Assembly (NCBI GenBank): GCA_028287115.1
Contig: JAQBQF010000291.1
Span: 1 to 56,738 of the forward strand
Length of the DNA stretch: 56,738 bases
Direction of reading: 5' to 3'
DNA from: Myxococcales bacterium
Lineage (GTDB): Bacteria > Myxococcota_A > Polyangia > Haliangiales > Haliangiaceae
The position numbers were made by a program, and so were the translations under genes. The notes below the pieces were generated by a model that was given only the letters and a program-made list of their open reading frames with translations, did no database searches and had not been told where the DNA came from. Shown here piece after piece: positions 19,170 to 27,415 of the stretch. Every line of letters starts with the position of its first letter. Position 1 is the first letter of the stretch.

Positions 19170-20108
19170 ATGAGCCAAAAGTTTCAGTCGTCGGTACAGC
19201 ACCGCGGTGACATGAGCTACGTGAAGCTCGGCGGGGTGATCGACGAAGACAACGAGCTCGGCGAGCTCGTCGAGAAGATCCCGACGGGAACCGCGGTCAT
19301 CGATCTCGGCGAGATCGAGCGTATCAACTCGTGCGGCGTTCGCGACTGGGTGAACTGGCTCTCGAAGCTCGAGACGAACGGCACGCGTTCGGTGCTCGTC
19401 GAGTGCTCGCCCGCGATCGTCGCGCAGATCAACCTCGTCAACAACTTCACCGGCTCGGGCGTCGTCAAGAGCTTCTACGTTCCGTACTTCTGTCCCGAGT
19501 GCGACGAAGAGAAAGTCCTACTCGTCGAGGCCGGCGACATGGGCCCCCCTCCGCACGAGCCGCCGACCTGCCGTTGTGACGAGTGTGATCTCGTCATGGA
19601 CTTCGACGACATGCCGGACTCGTACTTCGCGTTCCTGTCGAACCAGCGCAAGCTCGCCGAGCCCGACAAGATCAACGGCGCGATGAAGGAGCTCGCGCGC
19701 GGCTCCGAATCCTCCGGTAACGGCAAAGGCAAAGTGAAGTCTCGCTCGAGCGAGCCGAAGATGGCGGCGCCCGGCAGCAAGCCGAGTGTCCCGTCGCTGC
19801 CCTCGATCCAGCGTACGAGCACGCAGCCGCTGACCACGAGCCCCGGTGGCAAGTCGCCGAGCAAGCCCGGCAGCGTTCCACCGACCAACAAGCCGCCGAG
19901 CCGCCCGAACCTCGCGGGCAAGCCCGGCAGCCAACCGCCCGGCGCGCTGGCGAGCGCGTCGTTGCGCATGCAGCAGCAAGCGCTCGGCTACGCTTCGGGC
20001 AGCTCACCGGTCGCCGCGCCGAGCAAGAGCAACGCGCTCGTGTTCAGCCTCGTCGGTATTCTCGTCGCTGCGATCATCGTGCTCGCGTACCTCGTCCTCA
20101 CGAAGTAG
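19170..20108 (+). CDS. STAS-like domain, zinc ribbon, Pro/Ser-rich linker and C-terminal TM protein
   Basis: The protein has 312 residues. Residues 1-100 look like a STAS fold (MSYVKLGGVIDEDNELGELV, AVIDLGEIERINSCGVRDWV), with Ser-Cys-Gly where anti-sigma-factor antagonists have Ser-Ser-Gly. A zinc-ribbon-like cluster follows with Cys108-x2-Cys111 and Cys134-x-Cys136-x2-Cys139. Residues about 180-285 are Ser/Pro/Lys-rich, disordered linker, and residues about 290-310 (LVFSLVGILVAAIIVLAYLV) form one transmembrane helix, so it is probably a tail-anchored protein facing the cytoplasm. ATG 19170 has no strong ribosome site. It stands alone, upstream of the sigma-kinase pair. The role is likely signalling; the partner is unknown. 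Confidence 0.75.
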   Translation: MSQKFQSSVQHRGDMSYVKLGGVIDEDNELGELVEKIPTGTAVIDLGEIERINSCGVRDWVNWLSKLETNGTRSVLVECSPAIVAQINLVNNFTGSGVVKSFYVPYFCPECDEEKVLLVEAGDMGPPPHEPPTCRCDECDLVMDFDDMPDSYFAFLSNQRKLAEPDKINGAMKELARGSESSGNGKGKVKSRSSEPKMAAPGSKPSVPSLPSIQRTSTQPLTTSPGGKSPSKPGSVPPTNKPPSRPNLAGKPGSQPPGALASASLRMQQQALGYASGSSPVAAPSKSNALVFSLVGILVAAIIVLAYLVLTK

Positions 20109-20279
20109 CGCTCGTCGCTGCAGCAGCTGACCTAGCCGATGCCGCTCGCGTGGACGTATGCGAAGTCGTCGATGCTCGGCTGCGCGAGATCGATTCCGTC
20201 GCACCGATCCTGCAAGCTGCGGGAACCGTTCGGTTTGGATGCGCACGACAGCGGTGAATCCGGCTATGCTGCGCGAGCG

Positions 20280-21206
20280 GTGGGAGGCTCACGCTGGGAT
20301 AGCTTTGTCGCGGGGCTGCATGCCGACGCACGATCTCGCTTCGAGGCTGTGACGACCGCGCCGGTCCTCGAAACGCACCTGCAAAAAGCCCACGAAGCGT
20401 GGCCCGACATCACGGTAGCCCCCGAGCGGTTTGCGAGCGAGCTCGCACGGCGGCTCGGTGCGGAGGCATCGCTCGAGTCGCTGCGCCGGATCTGCGCGAC
20501 CGACGTCTATCTCGCGATCGCGTGCGCGGAGGGCGACGGCGCAGCGATCCGCCGGTTCGAGCAGACGTATCTGCGCGAGGTCGAGATCTCGGCGACGAAG
20601 GTTCGCGCGACCCCGGATCAAGTCGCCGAGGTCAAGGCGACCTTGCGACGCGTGTTGTTCGTCGACGAGCCGAATCGACCTGCAGCAACGCGCGAGTTCT
20701 CGGGGCGCGGCAACCTACGGGCCTATGTTCGCGTGATGGCGACGCGCGACCTGATCCGAACGGTCAATCGCGGACGCAAAGAGACGCCGATCCCCGACGA
20801 CGACATCCTCGATCGCCTCGCGCCGCACCACGATCCGGAGCTCAGCATCTTGCGAGCGCAGTATCAAGACGTCGTCGACGACGCGATGCGAGCGGCGGTT
20901 GCTGGCCTCGATGATCGAACGCGTGCACTGCTGCGCTACCAGCTCGTCGACGGCTGGACGGTCGATCAAGTCGGCAAGCTCTACGGCGTGCACCGCGCAA
21001 CGGCCGCACGATGGATCGTCTCCGCGCGCGCCGCCGTCGGCGATCGGATCCAGACCGAGCTCGCCAAGCGGCTCTCGATCCACAAGGACGAGGTTGCTTC
21101 GATCGTGCGCCTCGTGACGAGTCGCGTCGATGTCTCGCTCGATCGTCTCCTCGGGCCCGCACACGACGAGACGGTCGCTGCCCCGCCGCCGAGAGCCTCA
21201 CGTTGA
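20280..21206 (+). CDS. RNA polymerase sigma factor (sigma-70 family, ECF-like)
   Basis: Counting from GTG 20280, the protein has 308 residues. Region 2 is recognisable around NLRAYVRVMATRDLIRTVNR, and region 4 as GLDDRTRALLRYQLVDGWTV followed by the helix-turn-helix VGKLYGVHRATAARWIVSAR. The frame is open up to ATG 20139, but the extra residues (MPLAWTYAKSSM..) look non-coding, and AVGGSRWDSFVAGLH is a more natural start; either is possible. The stop TGA overlaps the kinase start (TTGA). In myxobacteria, sigma factors of this type sit directly before a kinase bearing an anti-sigma zinc finger, and release of the sigma factor is thought to depend on the kinase. That regulation is inferred here from arrangement. 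Confidence 0.85.
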   Translation: MGGSRWDSFVAGLHADARSRFEAVTTAPVLETHLQKAHEAWPDITVAPERFASELARRLGAEASLESLRRICATDVYLAIACAEGDGAAIRRFEQTYLREVEISATKVRATPDQVAEVKATLRRVLFVDEPNRPAATREFSGRGNLRAYVRVMATRDLIRTVNRGRKETPIPDDDILDRLAPHHDPELSILRAQYQDVVDDAMRAAVAGLDDRTRALLRYQLVDGWTVDQVGKLYGVHRATAARWIVSARAAVGDRIQTELAKRLSIHKDEVASIVRLVTSRVDVSLDRLLGPAHDETVAAPPPRASR

Positions 21207-24058
21207 CCTGTCCCGACGACGAGACCTTCGCCGCCTTCGCAGAGGGCTCGCTCGCGGAGCCGCTGCGCGCCCAGATCGCCGACCACGCCGGGAGCTGCGA
21301 GACATGCCACGCCGTGATCTCTGATCTCGTCGGAGACATCACCGCTGCCGACAGCGCGCTGGCCGAGACTTCGAGCAGCTGGACGTCGCTGCCGGTCGCG
21401 AGCGCGGACCCCACGAAGATCGAGCGGTATGAAGTGGTGCGCCGGCTCGGTGCAGGCGCGATGGGCGTCGTGTTCGAGGCGCATGATCCGGAGCTCGATC
21501 GCGCGCTCGCGATCAAGTTGTTACGGCCCGGCGCCTCGGCCGACCGGTTGCGGCGTGAAGCACAAGCGCTCGCGAAGCTGACGCATCCGAATGTCGTCGG
21601 GGTCTACGACGTCGGTCCGTATGGCGACGGTGCATTCGTCGCGATGGAACTCGTCGACGGCATGACGCTCCGCGCTTGGCTGAGAGCGCCGCGCACGACC
21701 GCGCAGATTCTCGACGTCATCGTACAAACCGCGCGCGGCGTCGAAGCCGCACATCGCGAAGGCATCGTTCACCGCGATCTCAAGCCCGACAACATCTTCG
21801 TGAGCCATGACGATGAAGTTCGCGTCGGTGACTTCGGACTCGCTCGCTCCGACGGTGCACCGCAGTCCGAAGGCGGCGGCGGAGGCGTCACGGGCGCGGT
21901 CGAGCTCACACACACGGGGACGATGCTCGGGACACCCGCGTACATGGCGCCGGAGCAAGCCTATGGTGAAGCGATCGCCGCTTCCGATCAGTTCAGCTTG
22001 TGTGTCACCGCGTGGGAGGCACTCTATGGTCAGAGGCCATTCACCGGTCGCACCGTCGACGAGCTGATCGAGGCCGCGCGCACCGGCAAGCTCGTCGAGC
22101 CGACCTCGAAGCGACGGGTTCCGCGGCGGATCCAGCGCGCGCTTCGCCGCGGGCTCGCCGGAGAGCCGGAGGCGCGCCATCCGTCGGTTGCAGCGTTGAT
22201 CGCGGCGCTCTCGCCACGCGCGACACGATGGCCAATGTTCGCTGCGGGTGGCGTCGTCCTATGTGTCGCAGCGGCGGTTGGCACGATCGACGGTGCTCGG
22301 CAGCCCGATCCCTGCTCGGATGCCGGCTCGCTTGCAATCGTCTGGTCGCCGGTTCGCCGACTCCAACTTCAGGCGGCTCTCGGCAAAGTTCCCGGCGGGG
22401 CGGCGGCGTTCGTGATCACAGCGCTCCACGACATCGATGCGTACGTGAGGGACTGGAGCGAGCTGCGACATCAGACTTGCGTCGCGACACATGTCCGTCA
22501 CGAGCGCACGCCAGACGTCGCCGCACAGATAGGTCTGTGTCTCGATCGCGGAGCGACGATCGCACGCCGGTTGATCGACTCCGTCGAGCTCGATCACACG
22601 ATCGACGCGGCGAAGCTGCTGACTCAGCTCGAAGGCCTCGCACCGGTCGAGCATTGCCTGTCAACGACGGCAGTAACGCATCCGACGCCTCTGCTTGCCG
22701 AGCTCCAGACCAAGCTCGCAGATCTCGATCTCCAACAGCGTACGATCAACGCTCCGCTCGTCGGCGTCGATCTGCAACTCTTGATCAAGAGCGCACGAGC
22801 GATCGGCGAGGCTGCGCTGACCTCCGAGACCCTGAACCTCGTCGGGAGTACCGAGCTCGTGCGCGGAGAGAGCACCGCCGCGGAGCGCGACCTTCACGAA
22901 GCGCTCCTGCTCGCCGATGCAGCGCGCGATGATCGGTTGCGTGCACGCGCCGCAGCTCGACTCGTCGATCTGCTCGTTCGGACCGGCCGCGTCAGGGAAG
23001 CGATCGCGCAACGCGATGTCGCAGTCTCCGCACGTGACCGAGCCGGCGGCGACCCGCTGACCGACGTGCTCGTCGAGCGCGGGACCGCGTTGATCGCCCG
23101 CGCAAGCAGTGACGCCGCGGCGGAGATTCGTGCGTTCCGGCGAATCCTCGAGATTCAGGTGACTGCGCACGGCTCGGTCTCGTTTGCGGCGATCGGTGCG
23201 CTCGAGGACCTTGCCTACGCGCTCGAGCGCAGCGGGAATCCCGAGTTTCAAACGGTGCTCGATCAAGAGGGAAGCGCGATCCGCGCGTTGATGGTGGCAT
23301 CGGGCGAGACCGAGGATGCCACGCAGATGGCGTCCGGAAACGCGATGCTGCGTGGCGACTACGTCACCGCAGTTCGGGACGCCGAAGCCGCCGTCACCAT
23401 GGCGATGCGGTCGCCGGATGCAGGCACGCCATCGCTGATCAGCGACCTCGCGATGACGTATGAAGCCGCGGGAAATTTCGTGGAGGCGCATCGCGCGTAT
23501 GGCGACGCCGCTCGCATGATCGATGGCCTACCCGAGGAGAGCAGGAACATCCCATTGCTCGTCGACGCCCTCGAGGGAGAGGGCCGATCCGGCCTCGAGA
23601 GTATCGAGATGTCCGACGACAGCGACACCGCGAAGGCGAACCTCGCGACGACCTCGCTCGCCGTGACCGATCGCGGTCTCGTGCTCGCGAAGCAGATCGG
23701 AGAGTCTTACAAGCCAAGTGTCGACGCGCTCGAGGGCCAGCGCGGCCGTGCCCTCGTCGCTCTCGCGAGGTGGAAAGAGGCGCTCCCCGTCCTGAGGGCC
23801 GCGCTCGATCGCACCGAGCTAGAACAGCCGAGGCGACCCTTCTCGGTCGCGATGCGCTCGTTCATGCTCGCGCGAACACTTTGGGCGATCGGCGACGACA
23901 AGGACCGCGATCACGCCCGTGTGCTCGCGAAGGAAGCAGCCGAGGCTTTCGTCGAGGCACGCGCGCAATTCGCATCGCGTGCAACCTTGGTCACCATGGT
24001 CCAGATCCTCGATCGTCGCGCTGCCGCACTCCGGGCCTGGCGCGACACCCATCGTTAG
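21203..24058 (+). CDS. Membrane Ser/Thr protein kinase with N-terminal anti-sigma zinc finger and C-terminal TPR-like sensor
   Basis: TTG 21203 overlaps the sigma-factor stop by 4 nt, giving 951 residues. Residues 1-45 hold a zinc-finger anti-sigma motif (ADHAGSCETCHAVISDL, H-x4-C-x2-C). The Hanks-type kinase spans about 75-335: Gly loop LGAGAMGVVFEAHD, Lys in ALAIKLL, catalytic Asp192 in IVHRDLKPDN, DFG in VGDFGLARS and GTPAYMAPEQ. Its key residues are all intact. A single TM helix (about 343-361, MFAAGGVVLCVAAAVG) separates it from a helical C-terminal region of about 590 residues with TPR-like repeats, predicted periplasmic. The pair with the sigma factor forms a one-operon signal relay. 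The 3' end overlaps the convergent lipoprotein by 4 nt. The ligand is unknown. Confidence 0.93.
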   Translation: MTCPDDETFAAFAEGSLAEPLRAQIADHAGSCETCHAVISDLVGDITAADSALAETSSSWTSLPVASADPTKIERYEVVRRLGAGAMGVVFEAHDPELDRALAIKLLRPGASADRLRREAQALAKLTHPNVVGVYDVGPYGDGAFVAMELVDGMTLRAWLRAPRTTAQILDVIVQTARGVEAAHREGIVHRDLKPDNIFVSHDDEVRVGDFGLARSDGAPQSEGGGGGVTGAVELTHTGTMLGTPAYMAPEQAYGEAIAASDQFSLCVTAWEALYGQRPFTGRTVDELIEAARTGKLVEPTSKRRVPRRIQRALRRGLAGEPEARHPSVAALIAALSPRATRWPMFAAGGVVLCVAAAVGTIDGARQPDPCSDAGSLAIVWSPVRRLQLQAALGKVPGGAAAFVITALHDIDAYVRDWSELRHQTCVATHVRHERTPDVAAQIGLCLDRGATIARRLIDSVELDHTIDAAKLLTQLEGLAPVEHCLSTTAVTHPTPLLAELQTKLADLDLQQRTINAPLVGVDLQLLIKSARAIGEAALTSETLNLVGSTELVRGESTAAERDLHEALLLADAARDDRLRARAAARLVDLLVRTGRVREAIAQRDVAVSARDRAGGDPLTDVLVERGTALIARASSDAAAEIRAFRRILEIQVTAHGSVSFAAIGALEDLAYALERSGNPEFQTVLDQEGSAIRALMVASGETEDATQMASGNAMLRGDYVTAVRDAEAAVTMAMRSPDAGTPSLISDLAMTYEAAGNFVEAHRAYGDAARMIDGLPEESRNIPLLVDALEGEGRSGLESIEMSDDSDTAKANLATTSLAVTDRGLVLAKQIGESYKPSVDALEGQRGRALVALARWKEALPVLRAALDRTELEQPRRPFSVAMRSFMLARTLWAIGDDKDRDHARVLAKEAAEAFVEARAQFASRATLVTMVQILDRRAAALRAWRDTHR

Positions 24059-24933
24059 GGGCAGCCGCCCGAGACCTGCAACGCATCGAGCGCCATCCAG
24101 CCGAAGCGCCTGACGCCGGCGCCGACGATGTAGCCGTAGACGAACCGCATCGAGCCCGAACGCACGAGGTACCGGCCGGCTGCGTTCTGGATCCAAAGCG
24201 GAATCGAGATCGAAGGATGGCCGAAGTCGGTCGGAACATCGACGCGGCGAAATTTGGTGCCCGCTGGAAAATGATCTGTCGTCGCACCGCCGAGGCCAAA
24301 GCCGGGCACGCTGAACAAGAGATTTGCAGACCGTTTGCCGTTCGCGCGGACCAGCGACTGGTAATCGCCCGCGCGCTCGTGCCCGTCGGGTCCAACCTTG
24401 CTGTCGTGGACGACCTTCTTGAGCTCGATGCCTGCGTCGTGCGAATTGCGGATCTCGTAACAGCCGAGATGGCCCTGGTTCGGGTCCTTTGCATCGACGT
24501 TGCCGACGTCCGCGCGGAACGAGGTCTCGCTCACGATGTGATCGAACGGGTACCAACCGGCGCTGCCGTTGCTCGTCGTGAGCGCCAGCGCATGTGCCTT
24601 GCCGGCGAGCGACCGAGTCTGACCATAGTTGAAGGTCATGTGCGCTGCGGTCTCGGTCGACAGCACGTTCCCGTTGCCGTCGCGGACTGCGGCTCCGGGC
24701 ATGATCGCCCAGGAATCGCTATTGGCAGCATTGACCACACGAGACCCGCCGGCATGGAACCGGCAGTTGAACGGGCTCGCCGTGCACTCGTTGCTATTGA
24801 CCCCCGGTTTGGTCGCGTGGGCGACGATGGCCGCGCTCGTGTCGACGAGATCCTCGTCGCCGGTATCGCCCTCCATCGGGTCGGCTTCACCAACAAGGCA
24901 TCCGGTGAGCAGGACGAGTGCCAGACGTTTCAT
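24055..24933 (-). CDS. Secreted lipoprotein, unknown family
   Basis: MKRLALVLLTGC is a short lipoprotein signal with lipobox LTGC (Cys12), then an acidic linker (DPMEGDTGDEDL). The remaining 292-residue chain contains paired Cys, SETSFRADVGNVDAKD and a C-terminal segment FVYGYIVGAGVRRFGWMALD that looks beta-rich. There is no catalytic motif I recognise. It may belong to the many envelope lipoproteins of myxobacteria. ATG 24933 is the start that makes a proper signal peptide; the frame is open further upstream. Convergent with the kinase gene, it overlaps it by 4 nt. Confidence 0.75.
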   Translation of the reverse strand: MKRLALVLLTGCLVGEADPMEGDTGDEDLVDTSAAIVAHATKPGVNSNECTASPFNCRFHAGGSRVVNAANSDSWAIMPGAAVRDGNGNVLSTETAAHMTFNYGQTRSLAGKAHALALTTSNGSAGWYPFDHIVSETSFRADVGNVDAKDPNQGHLGCYEIRNSHDAGIELKKVVHDSKVGPDGHERAGDYQSLVRANGKRSANLLFSVPGFGLGGATTDHFPAGTKFRRVDVPTDFGHPSISIPLWIQNAAGRYLVRSGSMRFVYGYIVGAGVRRFGWMALDALQVSGGCP

Positions 24934-25038
24934 GGGCGGAGGCACGTGCAGCCGATATGCCGCTCGTGGTCCGTCGAGCTGAGCGGTGTTCCACGCAAGA
25001 ATCGGCAATGGTGCACCGCGGCGTGCGCACAGCTGTTT

Positions 25039-25062
25039 GCGGGGGGAGTGGGGCTCCCCCGC
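25039..25062 (-). terminator. GC-rich hairpin at the stop of the PAS-domain gene
   Basis: On the minus strand GCGGGGGAG and CTCCCCCCGC pair around CCCCA, with one unpaired C, starting in the stop codon. No clear T-run follows, so termination is plausible but not proven. Confidence 0.4.
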
Positions 25063-25616
25063 TAGACGGTCAGGCCCTTTTTGTACGCGAGCAGCTCTTT
25101 TTGGGTCTTCAGCAGGAGCTGGTTCGTCTCGAGCAGCTCCTTGGTGCGCATTCGGACCTGGTTTGCGAGCCGCTCGCGCTCGCGCGCCTCGGTCTCGAGC
25201 ATCTCCTGGTACTTGACCTGGACGACGGCCTCGTCGGTCACGTTCCGCTGGATCTCGAGCGCGCCGACTTGGTTGCCGGCCTCGTCGGTGATCGGGACCG
25301 CAGACAGAATAAACCGCAATTTCTGAGCTTCACCGACGACATTGCCGGAGATCTCGTCGAGACGAACATGACGGTTATCGGACCAGCACTGCTGCGCGAT
25401 GCATTCGTTCTTGCAGATATTTAGCTCGATGATCTCGAAGCAGTGCTTGCCCTTGAGCCCGCGAGCGACGTGGCGAGGCAAGAGCGCGTAGAACGCGCGG
25501 TTGAAGTCGACGATCCGGCGATCCGTGTCCACGACGAAGTAGCTATCGACGATCGCGTTCGCAACCCTCTTGAACTCGGTCAAGAACTGCTGCAGCGCCG
25601 GCGCGACGGTGTCCAT
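25062..25616 (-). CDS. PAS-domain protein with C-terminal coiled coil
   Basis: The protein has 184 residues. Residues about 15-125 are a PAS domain (VDSYFVVDTDRRIVDFNRAF, then LRFILSAVPITDEAGNQVGA) with a Cys cluster (HCFEIIELNICKNECIAQQC) of the sort that can bind a metal or sense redox. Residues about 130-180 (YQEMLETEARERERLANQVR and onwards) form a parallel coiled coil with no kinase, cyclase or phosphatase domain attached. It is transcribed divergently from the SpoIIE phosphatase operon, with about 50 bp between starts, so it may sense a signal for that system. This is inferred from position only. Confidence 0.85.
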   Translation of the reverse strand: MDTVAPALQQFLTEFKRVANAIVDSYFVVDTDRRIVDFNRAFYALLPRHVARGLKGKHCFEIIELNICKNECIAQQCWSDNRHVRLDEISGNVVGEAQKLRFILSAVPITDEAGNQVGALEIQRNVTDEAVVQVKYQEMLETEARERERLANQVRMRTKELLETNQLLLKTQKELLAYKKGLTV

Positions 25617-25666
25617 TGGGTGGCAATGGTAGCAGTTCGCCCGGGCCTGTCATAATCTCCCTCGGG

Positions 25667-27415
25667 ATGGCGAAGCGCCGGGGGGCCGAGATGGAGCGAG
25701 CCAGCGAACGCTGGCGAGCGGGATGGAGCATTTCGGTCAAGATGATCCTGACCACGACGTTGTTGATCGTGATCACGGTGGTCGGCTCCGGCGTGCTCAA
25801 TGTCGTCAATATTCGGCGCGCGTTCGACGAATCGGCCGTCCGCCAGATCGAGATCTTCAAGCAAGGCCGAGAACAGCTCGGCGAGCACGACACGCCGCTG
25901 TTCGCGCGAGGCGTCGAGCAATTGCTCTACGACAAGGGGCGCGACGCCGATATCCAGTTGCTCGTGCAGAGCACCGTCGCGCAGGACACCCGCGAAGGGC
26001 CGAATGGCAAAAAGGACTACGGCCTGCGGCTCGCGTACGTCCTCGATCTCAACCAGAACCTCGTCGCGCATTGCCTCGAAGAAGCCCAGCTCGTGTGCAA
26101 GCCGGGCAACCACGAGCCGATCGGGCCCGCGCTCGGCCAGCTCACCGTCGAGACCTGGCAGAAGGCGATCGCCCAGTGGAAAGCGAATGTCGCGAGTAAG
26201 GGCGAGGCGCTGATCAAGTTCGACCTGCAGAGCGGAGGCGCGACCTATCGCGTGTTCGCATATCCGGTGTTCACGGGCGAGCCCGCGACCGCAGCGGGCG
26301 CGATCGCCGCGGAACATCCGGCCGCACGCCTCGGGTACGTCGTGCTCGGTTATGACCTCGCCCCCGTCGAGTGGTTCACGAGTGGCGCGGCCGAGCAGAA
26401 GTCTGCGGCGTCGGCGAAGGCCGTGCTCTACACGGGCGCCGTCGGTGCGCTGTTCGCGTTGATCGGCACCGTGCTCGCGATCTTTCAGGGGCTGTCGATC
26501 TCGCGTCCGCTCAAGCAGCTCGCGTGGAAGGCCGACCAGATCGCACGCGGCGATCTCGATGCGCGCGTCGAAGTGACCGCCGGCGACGAGATCGGTCTGC
26601 TCGCCGAGAACTTCAACTTCATGGCCGACCAGATCTCGATCCTGCTCCAGCAGACCGCCGAGAAGGCGAAGATGGAGCAAGAGCTCGAGGTCGCGAAGGC
26701 AATCCAAGAGACGCTTGTCCCGAACGACCAGCCGGTCAAGAAGAGCACGCTGACGTTCGCGGGCTTCTATCAGCCGGCGGCGCAAACGGGCGGCGACTGG
26801 TGGACCTGGGCGGAGCTCGTCGACAACAAGATCCTGCTCGTCATCGGTGACGTCACCGGTCACGGCGTTCCGTCCGCGATGATCACCGCAGCGGCGAAGG
26901 CTTCGTGTGACGTCGCGCGCTACATGCACAATGACGACGTCACCGTGACGCGCCTACTCGAGATCATGAACCACGCGATCTTCGAGAGCGCGCAGCGCAG
27001 GTTCGTGATGACGTGCTTCGCGTCGATCGTCGACACGAAGGCGCGCACGATCACGTACGCGAACGCGGGCCACAACTTCCCCTATCTGTTCCGGCCGGGC
27101 GAAGGCAAAGGCGATTTCGGCTCGCTGATGATCCGCGGCAACCGCCTCGGCGACGACCGCGCGTCGAAGTACGAAGCGAAGACGACCGACCTCGTTCCCG
27201 GCGATATCCTCGTCTGGTACACGGACGGCATCGTCGAGTGCGAGAACGAAGCCGGCGAGGAATACGGCGAGAAGCGCTTTCGTGCGTCCGTGCGCAAGGC
27301 CGCCGCGCTCGATGCCGGCGAGATGCGCGACGCGATCGTCTCGGAGGCGTCGACGTTCTTCGCCGATGCGCCGCGCAAAGACGACATCACGATGGTGATC
27401 GGGAGGATGCATTGA
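25667..27415 (+). CDS. SpoIIE/RsbU-type membrane PP2C phosphatase with HAMP domain
   Basis: ATG 25667 gives 582 residues. TM1 lies at about 24-46, and a periplasmic sensor region extends to about 260. TM2 (about 261-278) leads into a HAMP domain (SRPLKQLAWKADQIARGDLD, GDEIGLLAENFNFMADQI) and a helical linker. The SpoIIE PP2C phosphatase follows from about residue 350, with metal-binding Asp in GGDWWTWAEL and LLVIGDVTGHGVPSAM and C-terminal WYTDGIVECEN and RKDDITMVIGR. Such enzymes dephosphorylate STAS antagonists to free an RsbW-type kinase target; a STAS protein at 36429-36734 is one candidate partner. CATAAT sits at 25651-25656 but no good -35 was found. Its TGA overlaps the next start (TTGA). 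Confidence 0.93.
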   Translation: MAKRRGAEMERASERWRAGWSISVKMILTTTLLIVITVVGSGVLNVVNIRRAFDESAVRQIEIFKQGREQLGEHDTPLFARGVEQLLYDKGRDADIQLLVQSTVAQDTREGPNGKKDYGLRLAYVLDLNQNLVAHCLEEAQLVCKPGNHEPIGPALGQLTVETWQKAIAQWKANVASKGEALIKFDLQSGGATYRVFAYPVFTGEPATAAGAIAAEHPAARLGYVVLGYDLAPVEWFTSGAAEQKSAASAKAVLYTGAVGALFALIGTVLAIFQGLSISRPLKQLAWKADQIARGDLDARVEVTAGDEIGLLAENFNFMADQISILLQQTAEKAKMEQELEVAKAIQETLVPNDQPVKKSTLTFAGFYQPAAQTGGDWWTWAELVDNKILLVIGDVTGHGVPSAMITAAAKASCDVARYMHNDDVTVTRLLEIMNHAIFESAQRRFVMTCFASIVDTKARTITYANAGHNFPYLFRPGEGKGDFGSLMIRGNRLGDDRASKYEAKTTDLVPGDILVWYTDGIVECENEAGEEYGEKRFRASVRKAAALDAGEMRDAIVSEASTFFADAPRKDDITMVIGRMH

